NCBI RefSeq assembly: GCF_009901565.1
Contig: NZ_WXEW01000005.1
Location: 434,001-498,000 of the forward strand
Length of the DNA stretch: 64,000 nt
From: Herbidospora solisilvae
GTDB taxonomy: Bacteria > Actinomycetota > Actinomycetes > Streptosporangiales > Streptosporangiaceae
Direction of reading: 5' to 3'
The notes under the pieces are model-generated. The model worked only from the letters and a program-made list of their open reading frames with translations. It made no database searches and was not told where the DNA came from. Made by a program: the position numbers and the translations under genes. Of this stretch, positions 1 through 8,460 are shown in pieces (within the stretch, counting starts at the first letter, position 1; every line of letters begins with the position of its first letter).

Positions 1-94
1 GCGCGCTGGCCAGGCCCAGCCCGATCGGGCGGCCGTCGGCCGAGGCGCCCAGCGGGCCCTCGAAGGCGCGCAGCTTCTCGAAGAACGACTTCAT
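1..94 (-). CDS. Partial CDS, N-terminus only
   Basis: This is the first 31 codons of a minus-strand gene that runs off the left edge. The peptide begins MKSFFEKLRAFEGPLG and continues into a hydrophobic, Gly/Ala-rich stretch. A very strong Shine-Dalgarno sequence (AAGGAGGTG, complement of about 102-110) sits just upstream of the ATG at 94-92, so start and strand are secure. Too little is present to name a family. The region upstream of it (95-791) has no convincing gene. Confidence 0.7.
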   Translation of the reverse strand, partial: MKSFFEKLRAFEGPLGASADGRPIGLGLASA

Positions 95-791
95 GCGAAT
101 ACACCTCCTTCGGGGTCTGTCTCCACTACCCCGGAAGGTCCCGGGGAATCTGAGGGCGCCGGCTGCCCGGTGTGGGCGACCGGCGGGGTCATGGGGTGGT
201 GGCCCGTTCGGTCTCCGGAATCGATGGTCGGGGACATCGTGACCGGTGACGTCGTGCCGTGGTGCGGAACAGCTTGGCGGCTTTCCATATCCGGAAGCCC
301 TGCCAAGTTTTCCGGTGTGGTATTAGCGCCGGGTTTCACGCGTGGAAACACTGCGGTGATTCTGGGAATTCCCGGTTCTTTGTTCTGCCAGAAACGCATT
401 ACGGCAGGAAGCAGTCACAAAGTATCGCTCCGTGCCCATGGCTGAACGAAAGTCCAGTCGTTCACTGGGCCGGCTGGATGCCGTCAGGCGTCGGCCGGAT
501 CACGCCTGGAGCACGCTGCACAGGCCCTGCGGTTCGGTGCCCGGACGGTTCGCTGCCCGTCGATGAGCGACTGTCGCCGTAGGTCGATGTCCGACCGGCA
601 TCGGTCTCGCGATCGGCCCCGCATTTCGCCGAGGCGGTCTGCGGAAGAAAACATCTCTTTCGCCGCTCGGGCAGCGCGTAGCGAACGGTCGTGCTTTACG
701 CCGGCGTGTGAATGTCGCCGTTCAGAAGTGAGCGGCTGCGTTAGAGGCCGGCCATTCTTTCCTTCCCCGGACTGGCTCGCCCGGCGCCGGT
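95..791. other. Intergenic region, no convincing gene
   Basis: About 700 bases separate the divergently placed partial gene and the 3' end of the GntR gene. Short reading frames exist on both strands but overlap each other, are rich in Arg/Pro/Gly and resemble no protein. The part at about 290-420 is clearly less GC-rich than the surroundings and holds the small palindromes at 333-349 and 364-373, so it probably contains the promoter of the partial gene. I see nothing else. Confidence 0.5.
333..373. promoter_or_regulatory. Pair of small palindromes upstream of the partial gene
   Basis: GTTTCACGCGTGGAAAC at 333-349 is a palindrome apart from one unpaired base. GGGAATTCCC at 364-373 is a perfect 10-bp palindrome. 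Both lie in the AT-richer part of the region, about 240-280 bases upstream of the partial minus-strand gene. They could be transcription-factor sites, but chance cannot be excluded. Confidence 0.25.
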
Positions 792-1520
792 TCAGCCGGA
801 TACCGCGCGCGGCCGCCGGCGGCGGATGGGAGCCGGGGGCTCCTCCACCGGGTTCTGGGCGCGGGACTCCAGGTAGGACTGACGCGTGTGTTCGGTGTGG
901 CGGCGCATGATGTCGGCGGCGACGTCCTCGTCGCCGGCCTCGATCGCGTCGATCAGCGCCGCGTGCTCCTCCCACGAGGCCCGGCCGCGGTGGCGGGCCA
1001 CGGGGGTGTGATACCAGCGCACCCGGCGGGCGACCTGTGAGGTCAGGTCGGCCAGGACGCGGTTGCCCGACATGTTCACCACGGCGGTGTGGAGCTCGCT
1101 GTTCGCGGCGACGGCGGCGTCGACGTCGTCGGCCACGCAGGCGGCCAGACCCCGGTTGCAGATGTCGCGCAGGTCGGAGATGTCGGTTTTGTCTGGGTTG
1201 CGGGCGGCCAGGCGGGCCGACTCGGCTTCCAGAAGCGTGCGGACGGCGAGGAGCTGGTCGGCTTCCTCGACCGTGGGGGAGTGGACATAGGCGCCGTGAC
1301 CGGGCCGCAGATCGACCCAGCCCTCGCCGCTCAGCAACTGAAGGGCCTCTCTGACCGGCTGGCGGGAGACGCCGAGGTTGTCGGCAAGTTCGTTCTCGAC
1401 CAGGTGCTGACCCGGCTTCAAGCTGCCGATGATGATGAGCTCGAGGATCCTCTCCAAAACGCTCTCCCGCAGGGTTGTGGGACGAACGATCTTCGCGGTG
1501 GAGCCCTGGTTGGCCAGCAT
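792..1520 (-). CDS. GntR-family transcriptional regulator, FadR/FCD subfamily
   Basis: A predicted 242-residue DNA-binding regulator. The N-terminal winged helix-turn-helix is clear (LGVSRQPVREALQLL, followed by a wing with RPGHGAYV). The C-terminal half is helical and fits the FCD ligand-binding domain, with the His-containing segments ELHTAVVNMSGN, EEHAALIDAIEAGD and RRHTEHTRQ that usually bind a metal and a small carboxylate effector. The chosen ATG at 1520 begins MLANQGS. A longer frame to 1619 adds 33 residues unlike the family. The gene lies downstream of and on the same strand as the OFA transporter, and close to the divergent glyoxylate operon. It is the obvious candidate to bind the paired operators at 2931-3007, though that is inferred from position. 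Confidence 0.88.
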   Translation of the reverse strand: MLANQGSTAKIVRPTTLRESVLERILELIIIGSLKPGQHLVENELADNLGVSRQPVREALQLLSGEGWVDLRPGHGAYVHSPTVEEADQLLAVRTLLEAESARLAARNPDKTDISDLRDICNRGLAACVADDVDAAVAANSELHTAVVNMSGNRVLADLTSQVARRVRWYHTPVARHRGRASWEEHAALIDAIEAGDEDVAADIMRRHTEHTRQSYLESRAQNPVEEPPAPIRRRRPRAVSG

Positions 1521-1647
1521 CGGGTTTCTCAACTCCTGGAAACGACCACTCAAAATGTTTGTCGTCGACTGCCTACAGCATACATTCTTGACATTATCGC
1601 TGGCCGTGACATCGCTCACATCGGCCCGCCGGAACTCGTAATGGTCT

Positions 1648-2934
1648 TTACAGCGACGGCGCGGGAAGAGTGGCGGGCACTCCCGGCCGTCGCAGGGTGG
1701 TGCAGAGCAGCGCGGTCGTGGCCGCGATGAGGGTCGCCGCCACGAATACGGGCGCCCCGGTGCTGGTCGCCAGGCCGGGCAGCGCCGTGATCGCCAGGCC
1801 CACCCCGGCCGGGCCCGCGACCGCCTTGGCCGTGTAGACCAGGCCGTGGATCCCGTGGACGCGGTCTTCGCCGAAGTACTCCCGCACGAGCGCCGCGATG
1901 AGTGGATAGATCGCGCCGCCGCCCAGGCCCGCCGGGATCGCGGCCACCACCGCGACCATGTGGGCTGCGGCCACTGCGGCGGCGACGGCCAGCATGCCCT
2001 GGGCCAGCGCCAGCAACACCAGGGCCGAGGCCAGCACCTTCACGCGGCCGAAGCGCTCGGCCAGGGGCACCGCCGCCGCCCGGCCGGCGCCGGTGAGGGC
2101 CAGCAGGACGGCCAGGGCGAGCCATGGGGGCGTGGGGCCGAGGAAGGCCAGGGCGATCACGTCGAAGATCGCGACGGCCCCCGCGCCGACGAGGATCACG
2201 GTCAGCACGACCAGCGTGGGGGTGCGGACCGCCTCGCCCAGTGAGAACTGACGAGCCGCGCGAGGTTGCCGGTGCAGCACCCGCCGGTCGAGGGCCCACG
2301 CGCGCGGGTCGATCTCCGGGGGCCACCAGTTGGCGGGCGGGGTGTGAAGGACCGCCGCGGCCCAGGCGATCGCGGCCAGGCCGAAACCGGCCATGACGGG
2401 CCATAAGCGTAAGTCGAGGGTGAGCGGAAGCGCGCTGCACGAATAGGCGCCGGTCACGAAGGCGACCCGCACCCCCGGTCGTTCGGGATACCAGCGGGCG
2501 ATGGTCTCGGTGCAGGCGGCGTAGACGAGCCCGGCCCCGGTGCCGCCCAGCAGGCCGTAACCCACCAGCAGCAGGACGCCCGGAGCGGTCAGCGACGGGA
2601 CGGCCAGGGCGCAGAGGAGGGCGCCGAGCCAGAGGGCGACGCGGACGCCGACGACCCCGCGCGCGAGCAGGCGGGTCGCGGGCAGCGCGACGGCGGCCTG
2701 GCAGGTGAGCCAGACCGCCAACGGAAGCAGGACCTCGGCGGCTGAGACGCCGTGGGCGCGGGCGATCGACGGCGCGAGGGCGGCGTAGCCGTATTGCATC
2801 GGGCCGACCGCCGCCATGGCCGCCATGGCCGGCCACAGCATCGCCGACCTTGGGCGCCCGGTGATCTGGGGGGCCGTCGGGCCCACCTGGTAGAGCCGTC
2901 CGCGCCAGTCTCTGACTTCCAATGTATCCTGCAT
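1648..2934 (-). CDS. MFS transporter, OFA (oxalate/formate antiporter-like) family
   Basis: A 428-residue membrane protein with about 12 hydrophobic segments. The short cytoplasmic leader ([13 protein letters not shown]) before the first helix, then the helix with [20 protein letters not shown], matches my memory of actinobacterial OFA-family carriers. OFA members exchange small mono- and dicarboxylates such as oxalate and formate; the substrate here cannot be read from sequence. The ATG at 2934 has no Shine-Dalgarno sequence, and one operator copy (2931-2945) covers the start codon. Translation may therefore be leaderless, or the true start may be Met32 (2841). It is divergent from the sucC-like operon, which suggests co-regulation and uptake of that pathway's substrate. 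Confidence 0.8.
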   Translation of the reverse strand: MQDTLEVRDWRGRLYQVGPTAPQITGRPRSAMLWPAMAAMAAVGPMQYGYAALAPSIARAHGVSAAEVLLPLAVWLTCQAAVALPATRLLARGVVGVRVALWLGALLCALAVPSLTAPGVLLLVGYGLLGGTGAGLVYAACTETIARWYPERPGVRVAFVTGAYSCSALPLTLDLRLWPVMAGFGLAAIAWAAAVLHTPPANWWPPEIDPRAWALDRRVLHRQPRAARQFSLGEAVRTPTLVVLTVILVGAGAVAIFDVIALAFLGPTPPWLALAVLLALTGAGRAAAVPLAERFGRVKVLASALVLLALAQGMLAVAAAVAAAHMVAVVAAIPAGLGGGAIYPLIAALVREYFGEDRVHGIHGLVYTAKAVAGPAGVGLAITALPGLATSTGAPVFVAATLIAATTALLCTTLRRPGVPATLPAPSL

Positions 2935-3007
2935 ACCGTATGGAATATCCCAAGCAACGCCTCTTGTCGAGAGGGGTTTACGACCTCACTTCCATACGGT
3001 ATACCGT
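2931..3007. promoter_or_regulatory. Paired inverted operators in divergent promoter
   Basis: Two copies of the same element lie in opposite orientation. GCATACCGTATGGAA is at 2931-2945 and TTCCATACGGTATAC at 2990-3004, which match over 14 of 15 bases after reverse complementing. Each has the odd dyad ATAC-S-GTAT. The second also forms the perfect 12-bp palindrome ACGGTATACCGT at 2996-3007. They flank the intergenic region between the OFA transporter and the sucC-like gene. GntR/FadR regulators commonly bind GTATAC-centred dyads, so the neighbouring GntR protein is the likely ligand (inference). Confidence 0.75.
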
Positions 3008-3033
3008 CTACAAGATGCGTTGAGGGAGGCCCG

Positions 3034-4185
3034 ATGGACCTGTTCGAGCACCAGGCGAAGGAGCTGTTCGCGCGCTACGGCGTTCCCGTCCCCGAAGGGG
3101 CGGTGGCGGCGACGCCTGAGGAGGCGCGCGCCATCGCCGCCGAGCTGGCCGGGCCGGTCGTGGTCAAGGCCCAGGTGAAGACGGGCGGTCGCGGCAAAGC
3201 CGGCGGCATCAAGCCCGCTCCCGGCCCGGCCGCGGCGGAAGACGCCGCACGCGCGATCCTCGGGATGGACATCAAGGGTCACCTGACCCGGCGTGTCCTC
3301 GTCGAGGTGGCCAACGTGCCGGTCGAGGAGTATTACGCGGCCTTCCTGGTCGATCGCGCGGCCGGGTCGTTCCTGGCGATGTGCTCGGCCTCGGGCGGCA
3401 TGGAGATCGAAGAGCTGGCGGCCACCGATCCAACCGCGCTGGTCAAGGTGCCGATCGACCCGCTGCGCGGGCTCGACCACGAGACGGCGACCTTCATCGT
3501 CACCGAGGCGGGGCTGCCCGCCGACGTCGCCGGAGAGGCGGCCGACATCCTCGTCGGCTTATGGAAGGTGATGGCCGGTGAAGACGCCGTGCTCGTCGAG
3601 GTCAACCCGCTGGCCCGCACCGCCGACGGCCGCGTGCTCGCGCTCGACGGCAAGGTAACGCTCGACGAGAACGCCGACTACCGGCACGAACGCCCCGCCG
3701 ACGAGACCGTGGGCGGCGACGATCTCGAGAGCCGGGCCAAGGCCAAGGGCCTCAACTACGTCAAGCTCGACGGGTCCGTCGGCGTGATCGGCAACGGCGC
3801 GGGGCTCGTCATGAGCACCCTCGACGTCGTCGCGCAGGCCGGCGCCAAGCCCGCCAACTTCCTCGACATCGGCGGTGGCGCCTCCGCCCAGGTCATGGCC
3901 GACGGCCTCGGCGTCATCCTGTCCGACCCCGACGTGAAATCGGTGCTGGTCAACGTCTTCGGCGGGATCACCGCCTGCGACGCGGTGGCCGACGGCATCG
4001 TGGCCGCCCTCGCCACGCTCGGCGAGCAGGGTGCGACCCACCCGATCGTGGTGCGGCTCGACGGCAACAACGCCGAGGCGGGCCGCCGGATCCTCGATCA
4101 GGCCGCACACCCCGCCGTCCGGCAGGTCCCGACCATGGACGGCGCCGCCGAAGAGGCGGCCAGGCTGGCCAACGCGGCCGCGTGA
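3034..4185 (+). CDS. Succinyl-CoA ligase beta-like (ATP-grasp CoA ligase) subunit
   Basis: A 383-residue ADP-forming acyl-CoA ligase beta subunit, close to the usual SucC length of about 388. It starts [20 protein letters not shown] as in SucC. The ATP-grasp Lys segment [16 protein letters not shown] follows, and the C-terminal CoA-ligase domain has [16 protein letters not shown] and [16 protein letters not shown]. The ATG at 3034 has a GGGAGG Shine-Dalgarno sequence. It is the first gene of the operon and pairs with the alpha subunit 13 bases downstream. Such pairs act on succinate, malate or related acids. Because the rest of the operon handles glyoxylate, a dedicated C2- or C4-acid:CoA ligase role is likelier than TCA-cycle SucC, but this is inference. 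Confidence 0.88.
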   Translation: MDLFEHQAKELFARYGVPVPEGAVAATPEEARAIAAELAGPVVVKAQVKTGGRGKAGGIKPAPGPAAAEDAARAILGMDIKGHLTRRVLVEVANVPVEEYYAAFLVDRAAGSFLAMCSASGGMEIEELAATDPTALVKVPIDPLRGLDHETATFIVTEAGLPADVAGEAADILVGLWKVMAGEDAVLVEVNPLARTADGRVLALDGKVTLDENADYRHERPADETVGGDDLESRAKAKGLNYVKLDGSVGVIGNGAGLVMSTLDVVAQAGAKPANFLDIGGGASAQVMADGLGVILSDPDVKSVLVNVFGGITACDAVADGIVAALATLGEQGATHPIVVRLDGNNAEAGRRILDQAAHPAVRQVPTMDGAAEEAARLANAAA

Positions 4186-4198
4186 GGAGACACCCAGA

Positions 4199-5068
4199 AT
4201 GTCGATCTTCCTGAGCAAGGACAGCCGCGTCGTCGTGCAGGGCATGACCGGCGCCGAAGGCGGCAGGCACACCGCCCGCATGGTCACGGCGGGCACCAAC
4301 GTCGTGGCCGGGGTGACGCCGGGCAAGGGTGGGCAGGTCCACCAGGGCATCCCGGTGTTCTCGTCGGTCGCCGAGGCGATGGATTCGACCGGTGCCGACG
4401 TGTCGGTGGTGTTCGTGCCGCCGCGGTTCACCAAGGGCGCGGTCCTCGAGGCGGTCGACGCCGGGATCGGGTTGTGCGTGGTGATCACCGAAGGTGTTCC
4501 GGTACACGACAGTCTTGAGTTCCTGACCCTGGCCAGGCAGAGCACGACCCGGATCATCGGGCCCAACTGCCCCGGCCTGATCTCGCCCGGCGCCTCCAAC
4601 GCCGGGATCATCCCGGCCGACATCACCGCGCCCGGGCGCATCGGCCTGGTCTCCAAGTCGGGCACCCTCACCTACCAGCTCATGTACGAGCTCCGCGACA
4701 TCGGCTTCTCCACAGCTGTGGGCATCGGCGGCGACCCGGTCATCGGCACCACCCACATCGACTGTCTCCGCGCCTTCCAAGACGACCCCGACACCGACGC
4801 GATCGTCATGATCGGCGAGATCGGCGGCGACGCCGAAGAACGGGCCGCCGCCTACATCGAGAAACACGTCACCAAGCCGGTCGTCGCCTACGTCGCCGGG
4901 TTCACCGCGCCCGAGGGCAAGACGATGGGCCACGCGGGCGCGATCATCTCCGGCTCGGCGGGCACCGCCCAGGCCAAGAAAGAGGCCCTGGAGAAGGTCG
5001 GCGTCAGCGTCGGCCGCACCCCCAGCGAGACCGCCCGGCTCATGCGCGCGCTGCTGGAGGCCGCATGA
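4199..5068 (+). CDS. Succinyl-CoA ligase alpha-like subunit
   Basis: A 289-residue alpha subunit of an ADP-forming CoA ligase (E. coli SucD has 289). The N-terminal CoA-binding Rossmann domain has [15 protein letters not shown] and GVTPGKGG. The nucleotide loop [11 protein letters not shown] is present. The active-site phosphohistidine is His245 in [13 protein letters not shown], equivalent to E. coli His246. ATG 4199 starts [10 protein letters not shown], and its upstream GGAGACACCC is a modest ribosome site. It makes a complete enzyme with the preceding beta subunit. Its stop overlaps the next gene's start (ATGA), so translation is probably coupled to the isomerase. Alternatives are succinyl-CoA synthetase or a malate thiokinase-like enzyme; no malyl-CoA lyase is present here. 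Confidence 0.88.
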   Translation: MSIFLSKDSRVVVQGMTGAEGGRHTARMVTAGTNVVAGVTPGKGGQVHQGIPVFSSVAEAMDSTGADVSVVFVPPRFTKGAVLEAVDAGIGLCVVITEGVPVHDSLEFLTLARQSTTRIIGPNCPGLISPGASNAGIIPADITAPGRIGLVSKSGTLTYQLMYELRDIGFSTAVGIGGDPVIGTTHIDCLRAFQDDPDTDAIVMIGEIGGDAEERAAAYIEKHVTKPVVAYVAGFTAPEGKTMGHAGAIISGSAGTAQAKKEALEKVGVSVGRTPSETARLMRALLEAA

Positions 5069-5859
5069 GCACGCTCCGCTACAGCGTCAACCTGTCGATC
5101 CTGTTCACCGAGCTGCCGCTGCTCGAACGCTTCGAGGCCGCGGCCAAGGCCGGGTTCGACGCCGTCGAGTTGTGGTGGCCGTTCGACGGTCCGCAACCGT
5201 CCGAGCTGGAGCTCGACCGGTTGCGGACGGCCATCACCGACGCCGGGGTGCGGCTCGTCGGGCTCAACTTCGACGCGGGCGACATGGCCGGGGGCGACCG
5301 CGGGCTGGTCTCCTCCCCGAGCGGGTCGGCGCGGTTCCGGGCCAACGTCGAGGTCGCCGTGGGGCTGGCCGAGTCGCTCGGGTGCCGGCGGCTCAACGCG
5401 CTCTACGGCAACGCCGAACCCGACATGTCCGTCGAGGTCCACCGGGCCATCGCGGTGGAGAACCTGCTCTACGCCGCCGAGGTGGCCGACCAGGCCGGGG
5501 CGATGGTGCTGGTCGAGGCGCTCAACTCCTACGAGAGCCCGGCCTACCCGATCGTCTCGTCCGAGGAGGCGTTCCGGCTGCTCGACCAGGTGGGCGTGGC
5601 CAACGTCGGGTTCCTGGCCGATCTCTACCACCTCCACCGCATGGGTGAAGACGTGCTCGACCTGATCGGCCGCCAGTGGGAGCGGTTCGGTCACGTGCAG
5701 ATCGCCGACGATCCGGGGCGGGGGCAGCCGGGCACCGGTGCCATGCCCTACGACCGGATCCTCGCGCGGCTGGCGGCCACCGGCTACGACGGCCACGTGG
5801 GCCTGGAATACCGTCCGGTCGGCCCGAGTGCCGACAGTTTCGGCTGGAGGAACGGATGA
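5065..5859 (+). CDS. hyi: Hydroxypyruvate isomerase (xylose isomerase-like TIM barrel)
   Basis: A 264-residue AP-endonuclease-2/xylose-isomerase-fold protein. It begins [20 protein letters not shown], typical of Hyi. The metal and acid/base residues can be placed in [14 protein letters not shown] (Glu), [14 protein letters not shown] (Asp/His), [16 protein letters not shown] (His, Asp) and [11 protein letters not shown] (Glu). Hyi interconverts hydroxypyruvate and tartronate semialdehyde and is routinely encoded beside glyoxylate carboligase. Both ends overlap neighbouring genes by four bases (ATGA), so it is an integral part of the operon. The related 2-oxo-tetronate isomerase OtnI is the main alternative; the adjacent gcl favours Hyi. 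Confidence 0.85.
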   Translation: MSTLRYSVNLSILFTELPLLERFEAAAKAGFDAVELWWPFDGPQPSELELDRLRTAITDAGVRLVGLNFDAGDMAGGDRGLVSSPSGSARFRANVEVAVGLAESLGCRRLNALYGNAEPDMSVEVHRAIAVENLLYAAEVADQAGAMVLVEALNSYESPAYPIVSSEEAFRLLDQVGVANVGFLADLYHLHRMGEDVLDLIGRQWERFGHVQIADDPGRGQPGTGAMPYDRILARLAATGYDGHVGLEYRPVGPSADSFGWRNG

Positions 5860-6725
5860 ACATCGGCTTCATCGGCCTCGGCATCATGGGCACGCCCATG
5901 GCCGCCAACCTGGTCCGGGCCGGGCACACCGTGGTCGGCTACGACGTCAGCACCACCCGGCTCGACGAACTGGCCGAGCTCGGCGCAAAGGCCGCGGCGA
6001 GCATCGGCGAGGCGGTCTCGCAGGCCCATGTGGTGATCACCATGCTGCCCGACTCCCCGCAGGTCGAGGAGGTCGTCTTCGGCGAGGGCGGCGTGCTCGA
6101 ATACGCCCCCGCCGGGCTGCTCCTGATCGACATGAGCACCATCCGTCCTGAGACCTCGCGCCGGGTCGCGCAGGCGGCGGCGGTGAAGGGCGTGCACGCC
6201 ATCGACGCGCCGGTGAGCGGCGGGGAGAAGGGCGCGGTCGACGGCACCCTGTCGATCATGATCGGGGGCCGGACCGAAGACGTCGAGTCGGCCCGGGAGA
6301 TCCTGCGGGTGCTCGGCACCACGATCGTCCACGTCGGGCCCGCCGGGGCGGGGCAGACCGTCAAGGCCGCCAACCAGCTCGTCGTCGGCGGCGTCTACGC
6401 CCTGGTCGCCGAGGCGATCGTGCTGCTGGAGGCCTCGGGCGTCGACCCGAAGGCGGGCCTCGACGTGCTCGCGGGCGGTCTGGCCGGGTCGCGGATCCTG
6501 GAGCTCAAGCGCCACTCCATGATCGAGCGCAGCTTCCAGCCGGGGTTCCGCATCGACCTTCACCACAAGGACATGGGCATCGCCACCGCCGCGGCCCGCG
6601 AGGCCGGTGTCGCGCTGCCCATGACCGCGCTGGTCGCCCAGCTCATCGCGGCGGCCAGGGCCCAGGGCCACGGCGCGCTCGACCACTCCGCCCTGCTGAA
6701 AGTGATCGAAAGGATCAATTCGTGA
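5856..6725 (+). CDS. glxR: Tartronate semialdehyde reductase (2-hydroxy-3-oxopropionate reductase)
   Basis: A 289-residue beta-hydroxyacid dehydrogenase. The dinucleotide-binding motif GFIGLGIMGTPMA is at residues 4-16, the substrate-binding DAPVSGGEKGA at about 118-127, and the catalytic Lys170 and Asn173 are in GQTVKAANQ. The length and the order gcl-neighbourhood match GlxR/GarR, which reduces tartronate semialdehyde to D-glycerate. The start at 5856 has a GGAGG site inside the end of hyi and overlaps its stop (ATGA). The stop overlaps the gcl start (GTGA). The family also contains 3-hydroxyisobutyrate dehydrogenase; the context decides for GlxR. Confidence 0.88.
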   Translation: MNIGFIGLGIMGTPMAANLVRAGHTVVGYDVSTTRLDELAELGAKAAASIGEAVSQAHVVITMLPDSPQVEEVVFGEGGVLEYAPAGLLLIDMSTIRPETSRRVAQAAAVKGVHAIDAPVSGGEKGAVDGTLSIMIGGRTEDVESAREILRVLGTTIVHVGPAGAGQTVKAANQLVVGGVYALVAEAIVLLEASGVDPKAGLDVLAGGLAGSRILELKRHSMIERSFQPGFRIDLHHKDMGIATAAAREAGVALPMTALVAQLIAAARAQGHGALDHSALLKVIERINS

Positions 6726-8446
6726 AGCGGATCCCCTGCATGGAGGCGGCCGTCGCGGTGATGGAGAGCGAAGGCGTCGACACCGTCTTCGGCATCCCGG
6801 GCGCGGCGATCCTGCCGCTCTACGCGGCCCTGCAGCACAGCTCGATCAAGCACATCACGGTCCGCCACGAAGAGGGCGGCACCCACGCCGCCGACGGCTG
6901 GGCGCGCGTCACGGGGAACGTCGGCGTCTGCATCGGCACCTCCGGTCCGGCCGGCACCAACATGATCACCGGGCTCTACACGGCGATGGCCGACTCGATC
7001 CCGATGATCTGCATCACCGGTCAGGCGCAGAAGAGCAAGCTCCACCAGGAGTCGTTCCAGGCGGTCGACATCGTCGAGATCGCCAGGCCGGTCACCAAGT
7101 GGGCGGTCCAGCTCAAGGAGCCCGCGCAGGCCGCGTGGGTGTTCCGCGAGGCGTTCCGCATCGCCCGGTCGGGGCGGCCGGGGCCGGTCCTGATCGACCT
7201 GCCGATCGACGTCCAGCGCGGCACCTGCCTCTACGACCCCGAGCTCGACGCGCCGCTGCCCGTCGACGTGCCGCAGCCCTTACCGAAGGCCGTCGCGGCG
7301 GCGGTCGACATGCTGTCGGTCGCCGAGCGCCCGCTGATCCTCGCGGGTGGCGGCGTCGTCATCGCCGACGCCTCGACCGAGCTGCGCGCACTGGCCGAAC
7401 ACCTCCAGGTGCCGGTGCAGGTCACCCTGATGGGCAAGGGCGCGTTCCCCGAAGATCATCCGCTGTTCGCCGGCATGGCGGGCATCCAGACCCAGACCCG
7501 GTGGGGCAACGCGGCGTTCCTCGAGAGCGACCTGGTGCTGGCGGTCGGCGCCCGCTTCGGCGACCGGCACACCGGCGACCTCGACGTCTACCGCAAGGGC
7601 CGCCAGTTCATCCACGTCGACATCGAGCCGACCCAGATCGGCCGGGTCTTCGAGCCCGACCTCGGGGTTGTCGGGCACGCCCGGCCGACGCTGGCGGCGA
7701 TGGCCTGCGAGGCGCAGAGCCGCGGCAAGGCCCGGCGTCCGTCGGCGTGGGCCCACCGGGTCGGCGAACTGCGGCGCACCCTGCCGCGCCGCGACGACTT
7801 CGACGAGGTGCCGATCAAGCCGCCGCGGGTGTTCCGCGAGCTCAACGAGTTCTACGGCCCCGACACGACCTTCGTGACCGCCATCGGGCTCTACCAGATC
7901 TGGTCGGGCCAGTTCCAGAAGACCTACCTGCCGCGCCGCTACCTCGTCTGCGGCCAGGCCGGGCCGCTGGGCTGGGAGGTGCCGGCGGCGATGGGCGTGA
8001 AGTGCGCCCACCCCGACCGCGAGGTCGTCGTGGTCGTCGGCGACTACTCCTTCCAGTTCCTGATGGAAGAGGTCGCGGTCGCCGCGCAATACCAGATCCC
8101 GTTCGTCATCGTCATGATCAACAACGAATATCTGGGGCTCATCCGGCAGGCCGAGATCCCCTACGACATGAACTTCGCCGTCGACCTCCACTACGGCGAG
8201 GGCGGCATCGACCACGTCAAGGCCATGGAGGCCTTCGGCTGCCCGGCCCGCCGCGTCGAGGAGCCCGGCGACATCCGGCCCGCCCTCGAATGGGCCACCG
8301 CCGAAGCCCACCGGTCACGGCTTCCGGTGCTGGTCGAGGTCATGGTCGAACGCGAGGCCAACGCCGCGATGGGCCCCTCGCTCGACGCCATCAAGGAGTT
8401 CGAGCCGCTGCCCGTGCTGGCCGAAGACATCGACTGGTCCGACTGA
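6722..8446 (+). CDS. gcl: Glyoxylate carboligase (tartronate-semialdehyde synthase)
   Basis: A 574-residue thiamine-diphosphate enzyme of the acetolactate-synthase superfamily (E. coli Gcl has 593). It aligns well with Gcl: SGPAGTNMITGLYTAMADSI, ITGQAQKSKLHQESFQAVDI, DIEPTQIGRV, NCGQAGPLGW-like (VCGQAGPLGWEVPAA), a ThDP/Mg motif VVGDYSFQF with NNEYLGLIRQ, and a C-terminus DHVKAMEAFGCPARR ending in LDAIKEFEPLPV. Gcl joins two glyoxylates with loss of CO2. Unusually, the position of Val51 in E. coli Gcl is Glu50 here (RHEEGGTHAADGWAR), the canonical ThDP-activating residue. GTG start at 6722 with AAAGGA upstream; coupled to glxR. FAD-binding residues were not assessed. Confidence 0.88.
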   Translation: MKRIPCMEAAVAVMESEGVDTVFGIPGAAILPLYAALQHSSIKHITVRHEEGGTHAADGWARVTGNVGVCIGTSGPAGTNMITGLYTAMADSIPMICITGQAQKSKLHQESFQAVDIVEIARPVTKWAVQLKEPAQAAWVFREAFRIARSGRPGPVLIDLPIDVQRGTCLYDPELDAPLPVDVPQPLPKAVAAAVDMLSVAERPLILAGGGVVIADASTELRALAEHLQVPVQVTLMGKGAFPEDHPLFAGMAGIQTQTRWGNAAFLESDLVLAVGARFGDRHTGDLDVYRKGRQFIHVDIEPTQIGRVFEPDLGVVGHARPTLAAMACEAQSRGKARRPSAWAHRVGELRRTLPRRDDFDEVPIKPPRVFRELNEFYGPDTTFVTAIGLYQIWSGQFQKTYLPRRYLVCGQAGPLGWEVPAAMGVKCAHPDREVVVVVGDYSFQFLMEEVAVAAQYQIPFVIVMINNEYLGLIRQAEIPYDMNFAVDLHYGEGGIDHVKAMEAFGCPARRVEEPGDIRPALEWATAEAHRSRLPVLVEVMVEREANAAMGPSLDAIKEFEPLPVLAEDIDWSD

Positions 8447-8460
8447 GAGGGACGACAGCC

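Noticed and set aside
2752-3033. An upstream extension of the sucC-like gene
   Set aside because: It would run through the divergent promoter and operators and part of the OFA gene. The ATG at 3034 matches the SucC start exactly.
7099-8460. A long in-frame extension upstream of the aldehyde dehydrogenase
   Set aside because: The extension overlaps gcl in another frame and is Arg/Pro-rich. The ATG at 8461 has a ribosome site and begins protein-like sequence.
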